64,000 nucleotides of DNA from Pratylenchus scribneri (taxonomy: Eukaryota > Nematoda > Chromadorea > Rhabditida > Pratylenchidae): NCBI GenBank assembly GCA_030063045.1, contig JAQSEB010000058.1:806001-870000 (forward strand), written 5' to 3'. Shown here piece after piece: positions 39,975 to 52,064 of this stretch. Below the pieces are notes generated by a model. The model made no database searches. It was not told the DNA's origin and worked only from the letters and a program-made list of their open reading frames with translations. The stretch's first letter is position 1. Each line of letters begins with the position of its first letter. Made by a program: the position numbers and the translations under genes.

Positions 39975-42900
39975 TCACGGTGAGCCGGCACGTCCATTGA
40001 ATGCTGTGAATAAATTAGCCAAAATATGCCCAAAAATATGCAAATTCCCAAATTTATTTTACCTGTCTCATTCACTCCCTTATTATTTGCTTGTGGCTGA
40101 CTTTGTGGTTGGCCGTCATCCTTGGGTTTGGCAAATGGACTCTCAAATGGATTTACGGCCACAGGGCCACCGAATGGGTTCAACGACAGCTTTCGTTCCC
40201 GTTCCTTTTCACTGTCCGAAGATAGTTTCTTCTCAGCCATTTTGTGTTGATTATTTTGGGCGGCTGAATTTTTGCCATGGACCCGATCCTTCCTGGATTT
40301 CTCCTTCACTTTGTCCGCCGTTTTTTCCGACAAAAATGTGATCAGCTGGATCAGTGTTAGTGCCGAAAGGCCAAGCCAGAGACCAAGGGAGCCACCGATG
40401 GCGGCAATGAATGTCCAAGCTGACCAAACATATTTTTGCTCCAAATCCAAATATTCAAATGCGCCCCAAAACAGTGTGATCATTGTGTTTTCTTAAGAGG
40501 GAAGGGAATTTACCGAATTATTTTTTTATGGCAAGCCTGGATTCACGGATCGACCCTTTTGGGAGGGCGCAACATTGTAACGAATTTGGACACAATGCGG
40601 GAGGCAATGCCCAGCACAGAGTTGATCCGTGTAATTTTGGCTGTATGGTAAAAATAGCATTTGGATTGGGATTGGAATTGGCAGTAATTGTGTCAAATTT
40701 TTTTGTCACATTAATAATCCTCCAAAACTGAGAGGGTATTTTAAAATTAAAATTTATTAAATTCGGTCAGAAAAAGTATGGCCAAGTTTTCAATCAAATT
40801 TAAAATATTATTTCTTTCTCATAAATTTGATTTTTCCTATCGTTCATAAAATAGAATATTTTAAATATTTGGGCGTTAATCTAAAAATTCCATTTTTGAG
40901 GAATTTGATGAAAAAATTGGGCGATTACTTTTCTGGGATTTGGCATTTCTCATAATCACATATTGGATAACGCTCCAGCTCCGTATCATCCGACAAATAT
41001 TCCAAAGTGAGTGGAGTACAACGACACATTTGCTGAAAATATGATAATGACATAAACAAGAATTATTTGAAAAAAAGCGATGATTTTTCAAAAAATTTTA
41101 CTCGCATTTGGCATAAGCTTATCCATGTCTAATTATGGCTATTAGGAAATTATTCAAAATTTTGACAAAAATGAGGCAGAAAAACATTACATTTGCTGAA
41201 AATTTTTCAAATCAAAAAATTATCTTTTTTGAGGCCATATAACTTGGCCATAACAAGCAGGTTGGAAAAAGATTAGGGTTAAACTTTTTTACTTGTTAAA
41301 GAAGTCTAATTTGGCCAAGTTATATGGCCTCAAAAACCTTTGTCAAAAAAATTTCATCAAATTCAATGTTTTTTCCTGCAAAATTATGTACAATCCGTTT
41401 GACAAATTGGCAATTTTGTGGTCTTAATAAATGTCCCTTCTTCCCCACCCTGATCATTTCCATTCGGCACCGGCTTCGGCACTCAAATTCGTTCACTTCC
41501 GCATCGTCTACATCATCATAGTTTCGGCATGCCGTCGCATTGTCATCATTCTCCAGCATTGTGTAATGTGCCCGAATGTCCACGGTGACTTCGTGGATTT
41601 TGCCCAAACACAGCTAAAAATATTTACAAAATGCCCACTAAATTGCGCTTTAACCCCTTCCGTTGTCCCATCTTTGACTCGTCCTTTTCCCTCCATATTT
41701 CTGGCCATTGTTGTAGGCCGTCCATGGAAATCAACGGACATACATTCCGCGTTCACATCCGGCATTGTGTTATGATCATGGAGTAATTGGAGAATAAAGA
41801 ATTTACCCTGAATTTTTCATATAGAATTATTTTGATATGCTCCAAGGCCCAATTCGTTGGGATAACTTGGCGCCGTTTATAAGAACTCATTAAGGTCTGA
41901 ACCAATATTAATGATTTTTGCATTAAATTAAAGAACAGAATGCTGGCTATTTAATAATATTCAAAATTGGTTCAGAATTGATGGAATTATGCTCAAAAAC
42001 CCAATTTAAAAATATACTTTATTTGGATAAATCAAATTTTATTGGTTTTTGTGCATAAATTTCAATCAATTCTCTACCAATATTAAAATTATTATATATG
42101 ATTAGGCAAAAGCCTAATCTTTAATTTGATAAAGAAAATAATCAAAATTGGTTTAATCCTTGATGAATTATTATAAACGGAGACAAGCTAATCTGATTTC
42201 AGAAAGATGAGGCACCACCGATTCAAAATAATTCACTCACTTGTTCACTAATCGCCTTGAAACTTTCGGTATCTAGGAAATTTGGCTGAAAGCAAAGTTG
42301 TTTGGAAGAAAGCCATGTGATTTTTGTTTTCATATGGAATTCATCGTCTTCATCGTAGGAAAGACGCTGAAATTGTCGCAGTGAACGCCTCAATGTTTCT
42401 AGTCCAGTTTTGGCAGTGAATTCCGTGAAAGAAACATTCAATTTGTCGATTGTCTCCGTCCATTTCTATTTATTTTATTTATTGTGAATTCAGCAATTTA
42501 TCCTTGCCTTGACTAAATCGCGTAATTTTGCCATTTTTGGACTGCTTCCAAATGCTTTAATATCACGCATTGCTTGTTGGGCAACAGTTTCACGTTCCAG
42601 GGAATTCAGCGTGGCAACGACCTTTAAAATTATTAATATAAAAGAATTTTGATAGAATGGAACTATTAAAAAAATCATTATTATTAGCATTAATCTATTT
42701 CAAATATTTTGATATCAAATCTAATTTTAATCAATCTATTCTTTATCATAATTCTAATTTATATATTATGATTTCTTAAGTACCTTCCGGGAATTTTAAT
42801 TGTAAAACTTAGATTGTAATTGTAAATTCTAAATTGTAATTGCGATTGTAATTTTAAGATTGTAATTGCGATTGAAAATTTCTAAGTTAATTCCGGAATT

Positions 42901-43023
42901 ACCCTATTTCCTCTCATTCCCTTTTTAAAATTCAACCTCATAGGCACTCATAACAAGTTCTGGAGGCCATGTTTCGCGCAAATTTGGCAATTTTAATAAT
43001 ATAATTACAATTATATATAACAT
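39975..43023 (-). CDS. DEG/ENaC channel subunit, canonical first membrane segment not found
   Basis: Degenerin/ENaC-type cation channel subunit, 463 aa in my model. Exons in transcript order: 43023-42937, 42621-42508, 42465-42241, 41807-41655, 41613-41449, 41032-40929, 40640-40555, 40491-40063, 40003-39975, in frame throughout. The cysteine-rich extracellular domain shows ECRSRC, MCRCTPLTLEYL, CDYEKC and CAGHCLPHCVQIRY, followed by WTFIAAIGGSLGLWLGLSAL, the pre-TM2/TM2 signature. The cytoplasmic tail is Lys/Glu-rich, then Pro/Asn-rich. The first exon begins with a short hydrophobic run (MLYIIVIILL); the usual cytoplasmic HG motif, TM1 and PAVTICN block are not visible, so either upstream exons are missing from the model or the protein is shortened. 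Intron 2 needs a GC donor (AAG|GCAAGG). The stop lies 88 bp from that of the convergent MLT-10-like gene. Confidence 0.85.
41226..41336. repeat. 111-bp element with 25-bp terminal inverted repeats (DEG/ENaC intron 5)
   Basis: TTTTTGAGGCCATATAACTT at the left end is inverted as AAGTTATATGGCCTCAAAAA at the right. A related solo end (GATGCCATATAACTTGGCCA) is at about 38,701 in an MLT-10-like intron. Confidence 0.85.
41860..42195. repeat. Palindromic MITE-like family A, copy 7 (DEG/ENaC intron 3)
   Basis: ACTTGGCGCCGTTTATAAGA and ATTATTATAAACGGAGACAA are inverted ends, with inner arms TTAAAGAACAGAATGCTGGC and the GGCAAAAGCC region. It occupies most of the 433-bp intron. Confidence 0.8.
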
Positions 43024-44126
43024 GGAAGTATGATTATGATTAATAATTTTTTGCCACTACCGATTAAAATAAAACTGTGAATTTAAAAGAATAAAAAATT
43101 TAAGAATTCCATTTTTAAGTTCTTCTTTTTTGATTGAGGTGCTCTGTTAAAAAAGGGTTCCCCGTTTTTCATATCCATATTTTCGATGGTATTATTTTTT
43201 AATTTTATTTTTTCAAAAAATTTATTTTCAATTCATAATAATCCAACCATTAACAATAGAAAAAAAAATGAAAAATAATTCAAAATTTAATTAATAATTT
43301 TAAAAATTGATATCTTCCTCGAAGATTTCATTTTCATTTCTTTTTAAATTATTTTATTTTTAAATTCACAATCACTATCCTATCCAAAATTTCCAACCTT
43401 GTCCAAGCCAAAATCCTAAAGAAAACACGACATATTTTATAAAAAAAATACGTAATTTGATTGTGATTAATATTTCCTTAATAAAAAAAAAATAAAACAG
43501 CCATTCAATTTTTGCTCTCCCGATTTAGCGCACTTGCTTATATCAGCAATTTTTCAAACTCACCTTTGGACTAAGCTTTTTAGAGCATTTCGATAAAATA
43601 ATAGATCAAAGCCAGAGTTCCGCATTGGGCCTAAGATAGGCCCTGCCCAGTCGTGGCCACCTCGATTCGGCCATCGGCCCGGCTAGTTAATTTTTCGATC
43701 AGCACGGCCCATGAGTCAAATTTCAATAAATTTTCAAAATTTTACAAAAAAAAGTCAATTCTTTAGGGATATGAATGTAATTTCTAATTTTTACCAAGCA
43801 TCCGGGCCTAAGTCAGATCAATTCCGATTTGGACCCTGGGCCCAGTTGGTAGAGGTAGACCCGTGCAAATTGCGCATCCCTGATCAAAGCATTATTTTGG
43901 CATATTTTGCCACCTTTTGGCCCATACTTTTTACTTCTTCTAGTCAATTAAACTTATTAATTCTTTCTTTAATCAATATATCCCTTGTTTAAGGTTATAA
44001 ATAGGTGCTAAATATAAATATGCTAATTTTAATCTTAATATATTCGCTTGAGAATTCACGTATTGCCGAAATTCGGATGCGCAAATCTTGTTCTACTATG
44101 AAAATTTAATTTTTTTAAGATTAATA
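43024..44126. other. Spacer between divergent DEG/ENaC and small membrane genes
   Basis: AT-rich, with a more GC-rich stretch at 43,620-43,860 (GGCCCTGCCC, GGCCCGGCTAG). Minus-strand exons carrying the missing DEG/ENaC N-terminus could lie here, but I could not find TM1 or its motifs. Confidence 0.4.
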
Positions 44127-44526
44127 ATGTCTCAAGAAAATTTCGATGATAAACTTCAAGATCAATGCAAATGTCAACAACAAAAATCTTATCAATTCAC
44201 GTTTGGCCCTAATGATTATTTTTCATTTGATCTTATTGCATTTTTTGGGCCATTTCTTCTTTACATCGGGTTTTTTTTTTGCCTACGCATTGTTTTGGCC
44301 ACCACTCCCACCTGGTATTGTGAGGGAAGAGATTGGCGGTATGGTAAGTTAATAGTAATGTATTATAATAATACAAATTAAAATTCCAGATTGTGTTTGT
44401 TTTTTACTGTACCTATGGGGATATAACCTCCGCTGCCGCAGTTTTTTTCACATTAATTATCGAAAGAATTCAAAGGAAATACTACGAACAAGTTTGTTTA
44501 AATTTGATTCAAAAATTTGCTATTAA
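44127..44526 (+). CDS. Small predicted membrane protein, frame uncertain at a T10 run
   Basis: Unrecognised. ATG at 44,127, exon 1 to 44,343 (ATG|GTAAGT) and exon 2 from 44,390 (TTCCAG|ATT). Read literally, the spliced frame stays open and gives about 117 aa ending at 44,526. However, after the T10 homopolymer at 44,271-44,280 a neighbouring frame reads more like a protein: FFFAYALFWPPLPPG, then IVFVFYCTYGDITSAA and FFTLIIERIQRKYYEQ, ending at 44,530, with two hydrophobic segments and a charged tail. One T more or less would join it to the N-terminus (MSQENFDDKLQD...). I therefore suspect a homopolymer length error. Confidence 0.4.
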
Positions 44527-45312
44527 ATAAATAAAGGGATATTTTTAATCGCATCCCAAATTCCAATCCGAAAAGACTAACTATAAGTGCATCCGGGGAT
44601 ATTGCCTGTGGCCAAATTTGAATAATTCTGAAAAATCTGAGTTTGTGCCATGACATTTTTCTTAAAATCGATGAGGAATACTGATCCTATAATTCGAACA
44701 GATTATTCAATTTTGCACGTCGCAAAGAGGCGATAAAGTGCCATTGCCAATAGAAAATCTTTTTATTATAATATCTGTTTTATATTGGCATTTTAGTGCT
44801 GCTTGGGGTATCAAATATAATGAATAGGCAGTAAGATCTAGCCTTAAGGAAATTTTAAAGAATAAAAATCCGCACAAATTCATATTCAAAATTGTTCAAA
44901 TTCGGTCGTGCGCAATGCCAATGTATATAGTATATACTCATTCATAAGCAGAGATGAGATGGGCCCGGCCCAGCGAAACTCATCTTTGCTCATAGCAAAC
45001 CTATGCCTACCCAAAACCATAACCAATGGCCTCATTTCTATGTCCTATTCCTATACTCATACTCAAAGATTCTTCCCTCTTTTCTCTTCATTTTAAGCCC
45101 CGCAGCGAAAGCAAATATTCTCTGGGCTCTGGCCTATTAGCTATTGATTTAAGGGGCCAAGAAACAGAAAAGCTTCTCCGGGACATTTGCAACTATAGGA
45201 TTTATTCCCTGCAACCTCATATTCTGCTAAATTTCCCCTCAAATATCCGCACAATTTACGCATTACAATCCAAAATATTAATTTACTTTAAATAAACCAA
45301 AATTCCAATAAA

Positions 45313-46583
45313 ATGGGTTCATCACAATCCCATTTTTCTAACGAATTGACCGCCAGAACAACAGTTCAAACTCATTTGCCCAATGAAACATTTGTCGACA
45401 TTTTTGCATTTCTGCCGAATGATGACATTGTCCTCAATGTGGTCTTCGCTTCGCGCAGATTCTGCGAAATTTGCTTACCCATTTTGCGCAAACGATTTGA
45501 TGTAAAATTTAGACAAAAAATAAAAATAAAAGTTTGATAAATTCTAGACGAAAGGGCTTTGGAGTTTAGAACTTTTTGATGGCATTTCTTTCATAGACTT
45601 AATCCCGACAGTGGCGCAAATTCCTTTCAAACTCAAATCGTTCTTATCCATAATTCTGCTTAATTTTACAACATTTTCTCCTCAATTTTCTCTTCAATAT
45701 ATTTGCCCTTAATTGGTTATGGTTTTGGATGGGGCATTATAGAGTCTACCCAATAAAAAGGGCATTCAACTGGGATGATACTCACCAAATAATGGGAAAT
45801 GAAAAATATTAAATAGCATTAATTTTTGCCATATTTATTTGTTATTTTGAATTCTGAAGGGTGCAACTGCTTCCTGGGTGAGACGATTTGTAAATCCATT
45901 CGATGTTGTATTTCCATCCACTGTTCATCAAAATTGGAGGTACAATAAAGTGGCACTTTACTTGGCCGACATCCAAAATGGCGTAAAACCACCGAGTCTT
46001 CATGGCATAATCTATGTATATTTAATACATATCTCAATATTTTGATTAATAAACCAAATTAACAGGTGAAACAATATTATCCTCATTTCGAACCGTTTGA
46101 AAATACTCATGTTACTGTCTTTTACAAATGCGGTTATGGCATGCAACTTAGCGAAGAAATACCAATCCTAGCAAGACATGATCGTTGTTCAAGAGACGAG
46201 GCAAATGAAGGTTTTTGCATATATCGTTTCGATGGAACGGTTCCCATCAATTCCAATCGGGTAATAAATTCTTACAGATTTACATTAATTACATAAATAA
46301 ATAGTGTCAGATTTTGGGAATAATAATAATAATTTATCAAAATTTTTTTCAGAATTCACGATTGCATTTTTATATCCGTTATGAGATCAATGGCCTTCAT
46401 CATACAGCATCATACATTGATGACAATTTTGGCAATTTTTACGTTTTCTCCTCCAATACAAATGTTGGACGTGCTTCGCTTATTTTCTACGACCTTAAAG
46501 CATTTTTTGCTTATGTCTTTATTTCTCCTTTACGATTTTGTTGGTCAGTTTTTAAAGCAAAATTTTTTTTAAAATTGGAATAG
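45313..46583 (+). CDS. F-box protein, nematode expanded-family type
   Basis: Five exons: 45313-45501, 45548-45610, 45860-46015, 46066-46260, 46353-46583; 834 nt, 277 aa, every junction phase 0. Residues about 20-60 match an F-box (LPNETFVDIFAFLPNDDIVL, then ASRRFCEICLPIL), the Skp1-binding module of SCF ubiquitin ligases. The rest (SWVRRFVNPFDVVFP, HFEPFENTHVTVFYKCGYG, RLHFYIRYEING) would be the substrate-facing half. I infer ubiquitin-ligase adaptor function; the target is unknown. The exon 2 donor (ACA|GTGGCG) is weak; without it exon 2 runs to a stop near 45,709 and the protein would be truncated. Rapid turnover and broken copies are common in this family. Confidence 0.65.
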
Positions 46584-46960
46584 GAAAAGTGGATGACCCG
46601 ATTTTTCCTGGGATAATTAAAAGGGATACATAATAAATGATTGAAGTTAGCAACTGCCTTAATAGCAAATTATTATTTTAAAAGGTTCACATTCAGAGCC
46701 ATATTTCGAAAATAAAAAATGGCATTGTTTTTTTCATAAAATTAAATTCGTTTCACTTATTTAATGTAAAATTACAGTTAGACTTAGAATGAAATTATAA
46801 ACTAAATTTAAAAACATGTATATTGGAATTGAAAGAGAATGGATAAACTGGATAGAAAATTTGCATAATTACAAAATATTCTTTATTTCTTAACCAAACC
46901 AGGAACATTTCGGCTTATGCCTTGCGCAAATTCATTCACTATGTGCAACATATTTAATTG

Positions 46961-47260
46961 CAATTTCTGTCGACTCCACATCATTTGGCCATTTCAATCC
47001 CAATTTCTGTCGACTCCACATCATTTGGCCATTTCAATCCCAATTTCTGTCGACTCCACATCATTTGGCCATTTCAATCCCAATTTCTGTCGACTCCACA
47101 TCATTTGGCCATTTCAATCCCAATTTCTGTCGACTCCACATCATTTGGCCATTTCAATCCAATTTTTGTCGACTCCACATCATTTGGCCATTTCAATCCC
47201 AATTTCTGTCGACTCCACATCATTTGGCCATTTCAATCCCAATTTTTGTCTAACTCCTAT
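46961..47260. repeat. 40-bp minisatellite downstream of the F-box gene
   Basis: Seven to eight near-identical 40-bp units (CAATTTCTGTCGACTCCACA then TCATTTGGCCATTTCAATCC) at 46,961, 47,001, 47,041, 47,081, 47,121, about 47,160 and 47,199. One copy is 39 bp long. All three plus frames are open across it because the unit lacks stop codons, so an open frame here is not evidence for a gene. Confidence 0.95.
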
Positions 47261-47329
47261 CTATGGCACATCCATTCCCAATTTTTATGAAATTTCTATA
47301 AATGGCCTTATCATTTTATTCAAATAAAG

Positions 47330-50015
47330 ATAAATACTTATGAATTCCATTTTTATATTTTAATTACAAATAATTTTAATATCGGAGGAAACTATTTTTT
47401 AAAAATTATTTGGCAAAACTTTAGCATAAAAGTTAAAAGTAACCATTTTAATAAAGGGCAAGAATTTTTCATTTAATTTAAAAAATTAGAATGAAATGAA
47501 AATCTTTTCAAAAAAATCTAAACAAATTGGAAAACACAAACTATTCTGGAATGAAACACAAATCTAACCGGCCGGAATAAAACAATAGAAATGAAACATT
47601 TATTTATGAGAACAATAAAATTAATTGAATAGGGAACAGCAGAAAAGCATTTTTAAGAATAAAAGTGGAAAATTTCCTATGGAATATGTTCTTGAAATAA
47701 GAATATAAAATTTGAAGAACAAAGATAACCAATAAATATAACAAGGGCGGCGGTGAGTACATATATCGTATATATCTGCTGGGCATACTGTACCCCCTAT
47801 CCAGTGCAACTCCCACATGAGTTAACCAAGCTCGAAGAAGAGGGGCGCATCATAAAGGAAACATGAAGATGGAGGAGACATTTCCTCAGGGCACATTCAT
47901 ATTTTTTACATTCTTCTGCTGCTCTCCTCTATGTAACTAATATTATTCACTCAGTCAGTCAGCAGTAGGCTAATTTCCATTAATATTCCCAGTTTTGCCT
48001 ATAACTCGATCATCAGAAAAAATCAGATCCATTCAAACAAATTTGATAATATTTGAGTAGATTGTCCCTTTCACCCTATGATGTACTCTTTAAAAATGAT
48101 GATTAAAGAAAGAATGCCCACCAATAAACCACACCCTACATCACAATTTGCGCAATCGTCCATAAATTCCATCAATTTAATTAATTTCAAAAAATCTAAT
48201 TTCCTTTATGACTTATGCCGTCCCTCTTTTTTTCGGGTATTTTTTGATACGCACTTTTCATTGATGAGCGAAAAGAATTTTTGAAAAAAAAAGAAAGAAT
48301 TTGTACGCGCGAGCAATATTTACGTTCATTGGTTTTGATTCACTGTGTAATTCACGTGAGCTTTTGGCGGAAAATTGGGGCGGAATTTTTGTTTGAAATT
48401 CGTGGAAAAAATTGATAAACAAAAATAAATATTTTGCGGGTGAATAATCAAAGAGAAATTGGATAATTCACTGAATTGTTTTTGGAGGTAAAAGTGCATA
48501 AAAAATACTAAATGATATTTGCATAATTTTTTGTATTTTTTATATTAGATTTATAAATTATTTAATTTCGATTTCCAATCACAAACAAAAATTTATTTAT
48601 TAATTATTAGCAATTTTCCAAACAAAAGTTCGATTGTAAGGCCCCATATAAATGAAGAATAATCAAAGAAAATATATGCATATTTGTTAAATTGTTTTTT
48701 GGAGGTAAAAATATCCGAAAAAACTGGTAAAATATTTAAAATGCTCAAAATGATTGGCACGATTTTTTGTAAAAATATTCCAATCTATTTTTTTTAGCAA
48801 CAATTAAATTCATTAATTTTGAGTCCAATTCCAATCACAAACAATGAGTAGTATAAAAATTATTGACCATTTTATTTTTAACCCAACAAATGACCAGCAG
48901 AGGACATATAATTTTGTTTTGGTATTTTCAACTGTTATTTCCAAACCGAAAATGAATGCTAATGTTGGTGAAAATATTAATCAAAGTGCCGATTTTCACA
49001 ATAAATTAAAAATTCTAAATTAAATTCAAACATAAATTTCAATTTTTCTAGAAATATTTCATTATACAAAAATAACATTTTTTTATTTCAATCGGCAGAG
49101 AATTCTTCAAATTCTTTTTAGCTATTTTTATATCCATCCAAGACAGCCTCAGGGCAATTGGATATATTCCATTTTTAACCGTCCAATTTTGTTCCCTTTT
49201 TCAAAAATGTTCAGCTAATATAAAAGCATTTTGGAAACTTCATTTCCTGCAAAAATGTGTCTGATTCCTTCTCAAAACACCCACTCCATCAGTCAATCAT
49301 AATCATAAAACCACAGGGAGGAAAAGCCATTGACGGAGGTGGATGTGCCTCGAGGCGATGAAAGAAGACTTGGATCGAATTTCAGCCTAATTTTCGCCAG
49401 AAAACATTGGCCATTGACGCAAATTGGCCATTTCCCACCTCGTTGATCATAATAATCAGCTGCTGCTTACATAAATTGCCAACATTATTGTTCATGACAA
49501 AAAGGAAATGAATTTGCTTTTGTTCTTTGTGTGGTCATTTGTGTAGTTTTTCATATTTTATTATTCTTGGAACAATTATGACATTTTTGTTTTCCTGGAT
49601 TTGGAACAAATTGATTACGAATTGAACAACAATATTTGCATGAAATTGCAAAGGGAAATAAATACTGAACAAATTCAAAAATCCTTCGAGAATGTTTCAT
49701 AAATTTATTGAATGATAAATTGTCCATAACTCTTTAATTGAGACCATTTTTTACCATCCATATGAAGCCAAATTTTTTATTGTAGGGAAGGATCCATTTA
49801 GTTCCATTTAAAAATGTGAACAAAAAATTCAGCAGAATTCAAATACTTATTTTTAGACTAAATTTGAAATGGAAAATCGCCTATAAAATAGAATAAGTTA
49901 TATTTAGGTTAGTCATCGAAGGGCTAATAAGTTTCTTTAAAACGAAGTCAAATTTGGCGAAGAAATTCTAATTTTTCAGAATGAAAATTTAATCGGGAAA
50001 AAAGTTTGCGCCTGC
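47330..50015. other. 2.7 kb AT-rich intergenic region, no gene seen
   Basis: Only short open frames without splice or family support. A slightly richer patch at 49,310-49,460 (GACGGAGGTGGATGTGCC, TCGAGGCGATGAAAG) could be regulatory or a lone exon. Confidence 0.5.
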
Positions 50016-50019
50016 TTAG

Positions 50020-50885
50020 TTAGAATAATTCCGCCTGTTTCTAAGAATAATTCTGCCTGTTTTAATTCCGCCTGGCGAACTTAGAATAATTCCGCCTGTT
50101 TTAATTCCGCCTGGCGAACTTAGAATAATTCCGCCTGGCGAACTTAGAATAATTCCGCCTGGCGAACTTAGAATAATTCCGCCTGGCGAACTTAGAATAA
50201 TTCCGCCTGGCGAACTTAGAATAATTCCGCCTGGCGAACTTAGAATAATTCCGCCTGTTTTAATTCCGCCTGGCGAACATAGAATAATTCCGCCTGGCGA
50301 ACTTAGAATAATTCCGCCTGTTTTAATTCCGCCTGGCGAACATAGAATAATTCCGCCTGGCGAACTTAGAATAATTCCGCCTGTTTTAATTCCGCCTGGC
50401 GAACTTAGAATAATTCCGCCTGGCGAACTTAGAATAATTCCGCCTGTTTTAATTCCGCCTGGCGAACTTAGAATAATTCCGCCTGTTTTAATTCCGCCTG
50501 GCGAACTTAGAATAATTCCGCCTGTTTTAATTCCGCCTGGCGAACTTAGAATAATTCCGCCTGTTTTAATTCCGCCTGGCGAACTTAGAATAATTCCGCC
50601 TGTTTTAATTCCGCCTGGCGAACTTAGAATAATTCCGCCTGGCGAACTTAGAATAATTCCGCCTGGCGAACTTAGAATAATTCCGCCTGACGAACTTAGA
50701 ATAATTCCGCCTGACGAACTTAGAATAATTCCGCCTGGCGAACTTAGAATAATTCCGCCTGGCGAACTTAGAATAATTACGCCTGGCGAACTTAGAATAA
50801 TTCCGCCTGTTTTAATTCCGCCTGGCGAACATAGAATAATTCCGCCTGGCGAACTTAGAATAATTCCGCCTGGCGAATTCCGCCC
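50020..50885. repeat. Compound minisatellite with TTCCGCCTG units
   Basis: Alternation of a 24-bp unit (GCGAACTTAGAATAATTCCG then CCTG) and a 17-bp unit (TTTTAATTCCGCCTGGC) in irregular order, about 30 units. It is the reverse complement of the array at 60.68-61.42 kb. Confidence 0.95.
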
Positions 50886-50999
50886 TTTTTAATTCCACAT
50901 TGAAGCATCCAGTAGTCTTTCTACATCGATATTGTAAGGCTTACAGTATCCATAAAAAGAAGAAAAGGAGTTTTTCCTTTCATTTATTGACAAAATTTG

Positions 51000-52060
51000 C
51001 AACTATTTAAAAGCCTGATGTCTTCTTTGGATTAATTATTAGCATCAATTTATTATTTATTAATTCATTTTGGTATATTGATATTTCCAAATTATTACTA
51101 ACCAAAACCCTTCTTTCATTCAGCAAATTGCCCAAACTACGATATAAAAAATTATTCGGAGAATTATGCGCAAGATATAATTTGATTTGTATGATTTGTC
51201 CTTTGTTGATTCGTTGATTCAATGCGATGATCCGATTCATTTTTTACGTCACCAACAAAAAAGGTAGATCTTTTGAGTCTACACATTTTATTTTCCGCAA
51301 TTTTCATTCGCCAAATTTAATATTGTCATTTTTTGTACTTCCTTTTTTGATCATCATTTTGCGCACTTTGCTGGAATTAACGTATTTGTGTGCGGGGGTG
51401 GAAATGGCGACATTGACAATGCGCATTTTAATGAGATTTTCTTCGAAGATCGGCGAGAAAATGACAAGAAAATGACGCAAAAATGGATGAATCAGCAGCA
51501 GATGCAGATCGTAGAGTTCACCCAATTTTAATGAATCGGCAAAAATGCCGAAAATTATCCAAAAATTCCCTCAATTTTATTGAGCAATAAACAAAAAATA
51601 AATTTTAAAAAATAAATTAAATTAATTTAAAATTAAAGCGACAAATATGTCACCCAAAATTCCCTCGAATTTATCAAAAAACATTTCCACAAAAATAAAT
51701 AAATAAATTTATAATTATTTCCATGTGTGAACAATGTGCTCTGATTTTGTACGAAAGGCTGCAAAATTTAAAATAATTGCAAAAAAAGGGGGAAGGATGG
51801 ACAAAAATAAATATTTGCTCAATAAAAAATGCACTCAAAATAGCATTTTTTGAAAGGGTAATTTACGAGTTGGAATGAAGTCAAAATTAAGTCAACTATT
51901 TGTTGACTTATTTTTAGGGGGACCGGAAATGTGCAGCTTTTTGAGTTGTGGTGATTGGTCGGCAATGTTTGGACAAACAAAGATCGAAATGATGACTGAT
52001 TAAGGGCATTTTTCCAGAGAATTCCATCCCGAAAATATTTAGACGTCAATTTAAGTACGG
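51000..52060. other. Spacer with weak open frames
   Basis: Short frames on both strands at 51,007-51,240 (-) and 51,227-51,475 (+). The latter has a hydrophobic core (LILSFFVLPFLIIILRTLL). No family match or confirmed splice sites. Confidence 0.35.
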
Positions 52061-52064
52061 CGCA

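Noticed and set aside
46917..47327. 136-aa and 110-aa plus-strand frames with repeated HLAISIPISVDST-like units
   Set aside because: The 40-bp minisatellite is open in all three plus frames, so length is not evidence of coding.
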